NCBI GenBank assembly: GCA_025451875.1
Contig: JANWJQ010000020.1
Coordinates: 1 to 64,000, forward strand
Length of the DNA stretch: 64,000 nucleotides
Source: Rhizomicrobium sp.
Lineage (GTDB): Bacteria > Pseudomonadota > Alphaproteobacteria > Micropepsales > Micropepsaceae
Direction: 5' to 3'
In this document: one piece after another, positions 58,120 to 64,000 of the stretch
Numbering within the stretch: position 1 is the stretch's first letter
Layout: every line of letters starts with the position of its first letter
Notes under the pieces: generated by a model
Seen by the model: only the letters and a program-made list of their open reading frames with translations
What the model was told of the DNA's origin: nothing
Database searches by the model: none
Program-made: the position numbers and the translations under genes

Positions 58120-59297
58120 TTTTTGGTGTCGGGTTGCTTGATGTCGGTGACGACTTTGTCGCCGGCCTTCAGGTCGCCGGAGAGAACTTGCGTCGAGCGG
58201 CCGTCGGTCGGGCCGAGCTTCAGATCGTGCGGCTTCAGGGTGCGCCCATCCTCGACCCAGACGCGGCCTTCACTCGCCTCGCTGGGCGGTGGCGGCGCCG
58301 TTTTGGAAACCTCTTCGGGCGCGATGAAGCGCAGCGCCGCGTTCGGCACCATCAGCGTTTCGGCGATCTTGGCGGCGGTGATCGTCGCCGTTGCCGTCAT
58401 GCCGGGCTTCAGCAGCAAGCTCTTGTTCTGCACCAGCAGCACGCCGCGATAGGTGACGACGTTGTTGGTGGTCTGTGGCGCGTTGTGCACGGAGATCAGC
58501 GTCGCCGGGAAGTTGCGATTGGGATAGGCGTCCACGGTGAAGTTGGCATGCTGGCCGGGCCGGACCGCGCCGACATCGGCTTCGTCGATATCGACGTCCA
58601 GTTCCATCTGCGAAAGATCGCTCGCCAGCGTGAACAGCACCGGCGTCGTCATCGCGGCGACGAGCGTCTGGCCGACGGCGACTTTCTTGTCCAGCACTAC
58701 GCCATTGATCGGGGAGAAGATGGTGGCCTTGCTCAGCTGTGTTTCGAAAGACTTCACTTGCGCCTGCGCCAGCGCGACGCCGGCCTTGGCGCGGCCAAAA
58801 TCGCCGGTGGCGACATCGTATTCCTGCGGCGACACGGCGTTGCTTTTGCGCAGCTTGGCATAGCGCGAGATCGTCTGTTGATCCTGCTGCAGCGTCGCGC
58901 GCGATTGCGCCAGCGTGGCGCGCGCCTGATCGAGTTGCGCCTGGATCGCGTCGGTGTTGATCTTGGCGAGCTTCTCGCCCTTGGTTACGTGGTCATTGTA
59001 GTCGGCATAGAGCGCGTCGATGCGCCCCGATACTTCCGATCCGACATCCACCTGGTCGCGCGGGGCCAGCGTGCCGGTCGCGCTGACCGTGATCGACAAG
59101 GGCCCGCGCGTCAGCTCGGCGGTGACATATTGCTCGGGCTTCGAGCCGCCGAAGACGAAGAACAGCAGGATGAGAAAAGCGAGCGCGCCGCCGGCCGCGA
59201 TGGCGATCTGCTTGCGCGAGAAGCGGGCGAGGCGGGTGTTCAACCCCAGCCGGCTGATCATGTCGGTATCGGGGGTGGGCGGCGTCTGATCGTTCAA
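58116..59297 (-). CDS. MacA-like periplasmic adaptor
   Basis: 393 residues of the membrane-fusion family. One membrane segment (IAIAAGGALAFLILLFFVFGG), a barrel-sandwich part (VDVGSEVSGRIDALYADYNDHVTKGEKLAKI), a coiled hairpin (AQLDQARATLAQSRATLQQDQQTISRYAKL), a second hybrid half (AKATIFSPINGVVLDKKVAVGQTLVA) and beta-barrel parts (VDAYPNRNFPATLISVH). The recognised start is TTG at 59297; an ATG at 59261 (MISRLGLNTRL) is an alternative. It opens the macA-macB-type operon. Confidence 0.92.
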   Translation of the reverse strand: MNDQTPPTPDTDMISRLGLNTRLARFSRKQIAIAAGGALAFLILLFFVFGGSKPEQYVTAELTRGPLSITVSATGTLAPRDQVDVGSEVSGRIDALYADYNDHVTKGEKLAKINTDAIQAQLDQARATLAQSRATLQQDQQTISRYAKLRKSNAVSPQEYDVATGDFGRAKAGVALAQAQVKSFETQLSKATIFSPINGVVLDKKVAVGQTLVAAMTTPVLFTLASDLSQMELDVDIDEADVGAVRPGQHANFTVDAYPNRNFPATLISVHNAPQTTNNVVTYRGVLLVQNKSLLLKPGMTATATITAAKIAETLMVPNAALRFIAPEEVSKTAPPPPSEASEGRVWVEDGRTLKPHDLKLGPTDGRSTQVLSGDLKAGDKVVTDIKQPDTKK

Positions 59298-59350
59298 GAA
59301 ATCGACTTTCGAAAACCCCGGCTCTTATCTCTGTATCCCCGTGGGATAGG

Positions 59351-60883
59351 TCAAGTCCCGGAGCAGCGCCCCTTCTGGATTAAAATGTAATTCATCGTGT
59401 TGCGGTGCGTTTTGCTGGTCAGCAGGGCCGCATTCACGTCGCCGCGCGTGGTGGCATCCTTGATGGTGACCGCGTAGTTGGCGGCGAGATAGTCAGTGAG
59501 GTCTTTGGGCGGTGCGTGATCGCCGTCCCAGACCAGAAGGCAGGGGCCGGAAACCGGCGGCCCGAACACCTGCACCGGATAACCGGGCGTCACCACGCGC
59601 GCTTGCGGGAAGACGCCGCGCAGGTTACCGCCCAGATCATAGGTCCCCGCGAGGATCGTTCCATGGTCGAAACCGGCGCGGCTGAAGGCGCGCGCATAGG
59701 TCTTCATCGGCCAGTATTCGCGGCATTCCTTGCAGTTCTTTGCATGCGTCTCATAGACGCCGACACGCGCGCCGACGACACCAAGTGCAAAGACCAGCGC
59801 GATGGCAGCGAAGATCTTGTTATTGCGATCGTTCACGCCAGCGATGCGCGCGCGCAGGAAGAGATAGATCGGTAGCGGCATCGCCACCTGATGCATCCAG
59901 CGCGCCTTGAAAGCTTCGGTGCCAATGAAGAAAACAGCCACCAGCATCATCAGCATGCCGGCGAGCATCGTGATTTCGTAAAGCCGCAGCCAATCAAGGT
60001 CGTCATTGTCCGTGACGACAAGCTTCTTGCAGGCGCGCCAATAGAGAAGCGGGAAGATAACGATGAAAGGCAGGCCGAAGCTGATAAGCGCCCAGACGAG
60101 GTCACCCGTGCCGATCAGCCAGTTCACTGGCGAGAATTCCGGCCCCTGTCCCTTAGTGATGGTCTTGGCGAGAGTGAAGAGCGAATATTCATTCGCATAA
60201 GACCACCACACATAAGGCGCGATGATCGCCAGCGTGAGGACGATCGCAAGTATCAGTGGCCCGATCTTTATGCGGGCGCGAAAGCGCGGGGTCAGAGCGA
60301 CGCCGATGGCAAACGCCACCGGCAAAACCAGAAACACATACTTGGAGAGAATGCCCAGACCGGTGATTGCCGCCAGCAGCAGATAATCGCGCGGGCTTCC
60401 GTTTGTGAGCACGTGCGTGCCGACCCACAGGAACGCCGCCAGCATCGTCGCCAGCAGAACCGTGTGCATCAGATCGACAAGCGGTAGCCATCCCATCACG
60501 AATGTGGTGAGCAGCCCGAAGGTCGCGAGCGCCGCCATGCGCGTGTCGCGGATAACGATGCGGGCGGCGGCAAAATAGGCGGCAAGGCCGCCCGCCATGA
60601 TGACGTATTTGAGCAAAAAGAAAGCGGCGCGGCTGTTGTTCGTTGCGGTCAGCGTTCCCCAACTCAACCATGTGATGAGCGGCGGATGGCGGAAGCGATA
60701 ACCCCATTGCAGGCTCTGGCCGAACAACATCTGTTCGGATTCATCCAGCGTGAAATTGGGAGAGAGCAGATAGCGCACCAGAAAATGCACGGCGCAGTAA
60801 AGAGCCAGGAAGGCGACGACGCTGGAAGGCTCCGCGAGGTCGGACCAGATATCGCGGCGCTTGCGCTTCGTTGCAGCCGTCAT
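59351..60883 (-). CDS. GT39/ArnT-like membrane glycosyltransferase
   Basis: 510 residues with about 10 hydrophobic segments (VVAFLALYCAVHFLVRYLLS, AAFFLLKYVIMAGGLAAYF, PLILAIVLTLAIIAPYVWW, IFAAIALVFALGVVGARVG). The first loop after TM1 carries NFTLDESEQMLFGQSLQWGYRFRHPPLITWL: an acidic pair followed by the PPL segment typical of GT39/PMT-fold (ArnT, GtrII-like) enzymes that use polyprenyl-phosphate sugar donors. It is coupled to the GT2 gene (ATGA), a probable polyprenyl-phosphate sugar synthase that would make the donor. Confidence 0.82.
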   Translation of the reverse strand: MTAATKRKRRDIWSDLAEPSSVVAFLALYCAVHFLVRYLLSPNFTLDESEQMLFGQSLQWGYRFRHPPLITWLSWGTLTATNNSRAAFFLLKYVIMAGGLAAYFAAARIVIRDTRMAALATFGLLTTFVMGWLPLVDLMHTVLLATMLAAFLWVGTHVLTNGSPRDYLLLAAITGLGILSKYVFLVLPVAFAIGVALTPRFRARIKIGPLILAIVLTLAIIAPYVWWSYANEYSLFTLAKTITKGQGPEFSPVNWLIGTGDLVWALISFGLPFIVIFPLLYWRACKKLVVTDNDDLDWLRLYEITMLAGMLMMLVAVFFIGTEAFKARWMHQVAMPLPIYLFLRARIAGVNDRNNKIFAAIALVFALGVVGARVGVYETHAKNCKECREYWPMKTYARAFSRAGFDHGTILAGTYDLGGNLRGVFPQARVVTPGYPVQVFGPPVSGPCLLVWDGDHAPPKDLTDYLAANYAVTIKDATTRGDVNAALLTSKTHRNTMNYILIQKGRCSGT

Positions 60884-61680
60884 GTTCGCGCTATTTCCTC
60901 GGCTTCGGCGGGCGTGCCGCGGCGCATCAGCCAGAATACGCCGAGCAGATCGAAGATGCCTGCCGCGAGGCGGTCGAAGAAGCCATATTTGGAAACACCG
61001 GCCACGCGCGCGCGGTCCTCGATGTCCACCTGCAGAATGCTGTAGCCGCTACGCCGCGTCAGCGCCGGCAGGAAGCGATGCATGCCATCGAAAAACGGGA
61101 AGCGTTGCGCGACCGGTGTGCGGATCAGTTTGAATCCGCAGCCGGTGTCCTTGGTGTCGTCGCGCAGCAGGTTGCGACGGATCAGATTGGCGGTCCGCGA
61201 CGACAGCCATTTGACCGCGCCGTCATTACGCCGCTTGCGGACACCCGCCACGATTCCGAGTTTGGGATCGGGCATCGGCGCGTGGATCATCTTCCAGACG
61301 CGTGCGACGTCCTGGGGATCGTTCTGCCGGTCGCCGTCCAGCGTCTGCACCCAAGGCGCGCGCGCGGCGAAGAAGCCGGTCACAAGCCCCGCGCTTTTTC
61401 CCGAACGCTTCAAATGATGGAAGAGGCGTATATTGGGATCGAGCGCTGCGGCCTGCTCCATTTCCGCCGGCGATGAATCGGATGAGCCGTCATCGATGAA
61501 GATGAGTTCATAGCGGCACACCCCCATGAGGGCTGCCCGGACCTCTTCGGCCAGGGGCAGGATGTTTCCGGCCTCGTTGAAGACGGGCACGATGACGGAA
61601 AGTTCGGGCGCGGGGTCTGCGGCCACAAGATGTGCCCTTTTGTCGAGGAATGGCGTCCATATCGTGGATCGCCGTCCCAT
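60880..61680 (-). CDS. GT2 glycosyltransferase, dolichol-phosphate-mannose-synthase type
   Basis: 266 residues from [15 protein letters not shown] (61680); a GTG at 61626 ([15 protein letters not shown]) is an alternative. GT-A fold: [62 protein letters not shown] (DxD-type DGD) and [16 protein letters not shown]. The enzyme type transfers a sugar from a nucleotide donor to a polyprenyl phosphate. No C-terminal membrane helices beyond an amphipathic stretch. Coupled to the GT39 gene downstream. Confidence 0.85.
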   Translation of the reverse strand: MGRRSTIWTPFLDKRAHLVAADPAPELSVIVPVFNEAGNILPLAEEVRAALMGVCRYELIFIDDGSSDSSPAEMEQAAALDPNIRLFHHLKRSGKSAGLVTGFFAARAPWVQTLDGDRQNDPQDVARVWKMIHAPMPDPKLGIVAGVRKRRNDGAVKWLSSRTANLIRRNLLRDDTKDTGCGFKLIRTPVAQRFPFFDGMHRFLPALTRRSGYSILQVDIEDRARVAGVSKYGFFDRLAAGIFDLLGVFWLMRRGTPAEAEEIART

Positions 61681-61762
61681 AGCAAGTTTGAGATGTTTAA
61701 CGCCTGTTAACCCTCTGGGCCTAGAAAAATCGCTGCTTTTCAATGGTTGGCGGCGCGGGCCG
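61681..61762. promoter_or_regulatory. Divergent promoter region with two TTAA boxes
   Basis: 82-bp gap between the divergent GT2 and PBP1A genes. TTAA-N6-TTAAC (61697-61711) is one base shorter than the CtrA consensus. No -35/-10 pair stands out. Confidence 0.35.
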
Positions 61763-63853
61763 ATGGCGAAGAAGAAAAAGTCCAAGCGCAAGGTCGAGCC
61801 ACAGTTCGAGCGGCGCATCAAGACGATCGCCGAGCGCGAGCCGCCCGAGCCTGACTATTACGACGACGAAGAAGAAGACGATTACGAGCCCCAACAGCAT
61901 TCGCGCCGCGCATCGCACGATGAAGAGGATTCGGGCAGGCCGCAGCGCAGCTGGCCTTATGTTCTGGCGCTATTGTTCGCCTGGGGCATCATTGGCGGTG
62001 CGGTGTTCTTCTCGCACTGGATTTCGGAGCTGCCCGATACGCGTGGCCTTCTCGCACAGGGCCCCTCACATGACATCACCATTCTCGATGTGCATGGACG
62101 CCAGATCGCAAGGCGGGGGCTGACGCATGGAACGATGGTGGATGTGTCCAATCTGCCGTCTTATGTGCCCGAGGCATTTATCGCGATCGAGGATCGCCGC
62201 TTTCGCGATCATTTCGGTCTCGATCCCATCGGTCTTGCGCGTGCCGCCTTCGAGAACATGATCGCCGGGCATGTGACGCAAGGCGGATCGACGCTTACGC
62301 AGCAGCTTGCGAAAAATCTCTTCCTCGATCCGAAACGCACCTTCGAGCGCAAGACGCAGGAAGCGTTCCTCGCGCTCTATCTGGAGTCGCGCTACACCAA
62401 GGATCAGATTCTCACGCTCTATCTCAACCGCGTCTATTTCGGCGATGGGGTGACCGGCATCGAAGCGGCCGCGGAGGCTTTCTTTGGAAAGCCGGCATCG
62501 CAGCTCACGCTTCCCGAAGCGGCCATGCTCGCGGGTTCTGTGAAAGCGCCTACACGCTACAATCCGGTCTTCCATGCAGATGCATCGGTGACGCGTGGCG
62601 CTGTTGTGCTGCGCGCGATGGAGAATGCGGGCTTCATCACCGATGGTCAGCGCGCGGCAGCGCAGGCCACGCGGCCGCGCGTCGTGCGCGATACGGCCAC
62701 GGATGGCTCGGGCTATTTTTCCGACTGGGTCGTCAGCCAGATCGACAATTATGTCGGAAGCATCACCGAACCGGTTGTCGTGCAGACGACATTTGATTTG
62801 ACGACACAAGAAGAAGCCGAGCGCGCCGTGGCGCGGAATTTCGCGCAATATGCCGCCAAGCTTCATGCAAGCCAGGCCGCACTTGTTGCGATGACGCCCA
62901 ATGGCGCGATCCGCGCCATGGTCGGTGGCCGCGCATACGCACAGAGCCCTTACAACCGCGCGACGTCCGCGTTGCGCCAGCCGGGATCGGCGTTCAAGCC
63001 GTTCCTCTATCTCACCGCGTTCGAACACGGCCACAAGCCATCCGACATGATGAATGACGGGCCTATCAATATTCACGGCTGGAAGCCCGGTAATTACGAA
63101 GGTCACTTCGAAGGGGAGATGACTCTCACGCATGCCTTCGCGAAATCGTCCAACGTCGTGGCGGCGCAACTAATTGTCGAAGTCGGTCCGAAGGCGGTTG
63201 CGAAAACCGCGCATCGTCTCGGCATCAATTCCAGCCTGCTTGCGGTGCCGTCGCTGGCGCTGGGCTCGTCCGCCGTGACGCCGCTCGAGCTCACAGCCGC
63301 TTATGCACCCTTCGCCAATGGCGGCAATGCCGTTATTCCTTATGGCATCAGCGCCATCGCGACGAAGAAGGGCAAGCTGATCTGGGAGCGCAAAGGCTCC
63401 GGCCGCGGCCGCGTGATGTCGGAAGAGAATGCGGCGGAAGTCGTGAGCTTGATGACGGAAGTCGTCGCAACCGGCACTGGCAAGGCGGCGCGATTGGATG
63501 AACGCCCAAGCGCCGGCAAGACCGGCACAACGCAGGACTTCCACGATGCCTGGTTCGTCGGCTTCACTGCCGATCTTGTCACCGGGGTTTGGGTCGGCAA
63601 TGACGACAACTCGTCCATGGTGCATTCGACCGGCGGCGTGTTGCCTGCGCATGTGTTCCACAGCTTCATGGAAGACGCTGAGAAGGGCCTTCCCGTGAAA
63701 CCGCTTTCGGCCATTGCTGCGATGCCGGTTGCCGAAGTGCCGTCCGACGCAACACCGGTTACTCCGGCAGCCGAGAAGCCGCCTGCGACCATTGAGGATA
63801 TCCTCAACCGTCTCGCGGGCACGGGAACGCAATCGTCGGTTACGCCGCAATAA
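61763..63853 (+). CDS. Penicillin-binding protein 1A
   Basis: 696 residues from [18 protein letters not shown] (61763). A basic, then strongly acidic N-terminus ([13 protein letters not shown]) precedes one membrane segment ([18 protein letters not shown]). The GT51 transglycosylase has [21 protein letters not shown] and [15 protein letters not shown]. The transpeptidase has SAFKPFLYL (active-site Ser in SxxK), [10 protein letters not shown] (SxN) and [14 protein letters not shown] (KTG). All catalytic residues are intact. It builds and cross-links peptidoglycan. The C-terminal tail after DNSS is Pro/Ala-rich. Divergent from the GT2 gene. Confidence 0.95.
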   Translation: MAKKKKSKRKVEPQFERRIKTIAEREPPEPDYYDDEEEDDYEPQQHSRRASHDEEDSGRPQRSWPYVLALLFAWGIIGGAVFFSHWISELPDTRGLLAQGPSHDITILDVHGRQIARRGLTHGTMVDVSNLPSYVPEAFIAIEDRRFRDHFGLDPIGLARAAFENMIAGHVTQGGSTLTQQLAKNLFLDPKRTFERKTQEAFLALYLESRYTKDQILTLYLNRVYFGDGVTGIEAAAEAFFGKPASQLTLPEAAMLAGSVKAPTRYNPVFHADASVTRGAVVLRAMENAGFITDGQRAAAQATRPRVVRDTATDGSGYFSDWVVSQIDNYVGSITEPVVVQTTFDLTTQEEAERAVARNFAQYAAKLHASQAALVAMTPNGAIRAMVGGRAYAQSPYNRATSALRQPGSAFKPFLYLTAFEHGHKPSDMMNDGPINIHGWKPGNYEGHFEGEMTLTHAFAKSSNVVAAQLIVEVGPKAVAKTAHRLGINSSLLAVPSLALGSSAVTPLELTAAYAPFANGGNAVIPYGISAIATKKGKLIWERKGSGRGRVMSEENAAEVVSLMTEVVATGTGKAARLDERPSAGKTGTTQDFHDAWFVGFTADLVTGVWVGNDDNSSMVHSTGGVLPAHVFHSFMEDAEKGLPVKPLSAIAAMPVAEVPSDATPVTPAAEKPPATIEDILNRLAGTGTQSSVTPQ

Positions 63854-63889
63854 GTTGCGAAGAGAAGCAGCGCTCAATAGGTTGCGCGC

Positions 63890-64000
63890 ATGCGCTCGCC
63901 TACCGAGATTCTCTACAATTTTCACTGGGTCGTTCCCGGCGAGGCCGCGCGTTCCGCGCAGGCCTATCTTGGGTTTCTCGGACCGTTTCTGTCGGGGCAT
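63890..64000 (+). CDS. Start of a possible dual-specificity/tyrosine phosphatase gene
   Basis: The first 37 codons only, MRSPTEILYNFHWVVPGEAA, then RSAQAYLGFLGPFL, running off the window. A segment of the form NFHWV-PG-xARSAQ is seen at the start of bacterial dual-specificity phosphatase domains. The active-site Cys would lie beyond 64000. Starts 37 bp after the PBP1A stop. Weak call. Confidence 0.45.
   Translation, partial: MRSPTEILYNFHWVVPGEAARSAQAYLGFLGPFLSGH

Noticed and set aside
63170..64000. Minus-strand frame at the right edge
   Set aside because: Antisense to the PBP1A transpeptidase domain, which has all its motifs on the plus strand.
1..64000. CRISPR array, tRNA or rRNA genes
   Set aside because: I saw no regularly spaced repeats, no T-loop/acceptor pairs and no rRNA signatures in the intergenic gaps.

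Overview
The window is chromosomal DNA of a flagellated alphaproteobacterium. The markers are FlbT/FlaF, flagellin genes behind sigma-54 type promoters with FlbD-like upstream repeats, a CtrA-type TTAA-N7-TTAA box, and typical alphaproteobacterial neighbours (gpmA-envC-ctpA-yibQ-rppH; holA-lptE-leuS; hemC-hemD next to tsaD). Coding density is high, with many 4-bp ATGA stop/start overlaps. A Caulobacter-like cell-cycle regulatory system is likely. I cannot name the genus from sequence alone.

Layout. 1-745: ArsR regulator with a perfect operator palindrome and a frameshifted SRPBCC partner gene. 845-1130: probable small RNA with a strong promoter and an intrinsic terminator. 1139-8447 (minus strand): envelope operon gpmA-envC-ctpA-ctpA-yibQ-rppH-hydrolase. 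8492-10511: flgI, rod-binding protein, FlgN-like protein. 10563-13376: a large Ser/Thr-rich protein with beta-propeller (SBBP) repeats. 13491-33154: a flagellin and flagellin-glycosylation island. It holds two TPR-glycosyltransferase paralogues, nonulosonic (pseudaminic-type) acid genes pseB, pseC, an spsE/pseI homologue and an SpsF-SpsG(PseG) fusion, two flagellins, flaF and flbT. It also holds an operon-like run of sulfotransferase, methyltransferase, split transketolase, SDR, ATP-grasp and GH57 genes that I cannot assign to a known pathway. 33226-36993: hydrolase, hemD, hemC, tsaD. 36990-39184: a 41-residue membrane protein, then an A/T-richer stretch with a small ORF and a dCTP deaminase remnant cut by an IS1595-type element. 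39224-54226: housekeeping genes (xth, hisF, holA, lptE, leuS, thiE-like, PLP-binding protein, ribA) with a porin, a CHAD protein and a wHTH-TPR regulator opposite an S41 peptidase. 54297-64000: orphan response regulator, DUF2807-type GSGD-repeat protein, MacAB-like exporter, GT39 and GT2 membrane glycosyltransferases, PBP1A, and the start of a possible phosphatase gene.

How it fits together. The central 20 kb reads as a module that makes, decorates and counts flagellin. PseB and PseC start an activated nonulosonic acid, the PseG/SpsG, SpsE and SpsF functions finish and activate it, and the TPR-GT proteins (FlmG/FlbA-like) are the expected flagellin glycosyltransferases. FlbT and FlaF control flagellin translation and secretion. 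No PseH acetyltransferase is visible. The unassigned cassette at 17765-25624, inside this module, is the best candidate for an undescribed sugar-modification pathway.
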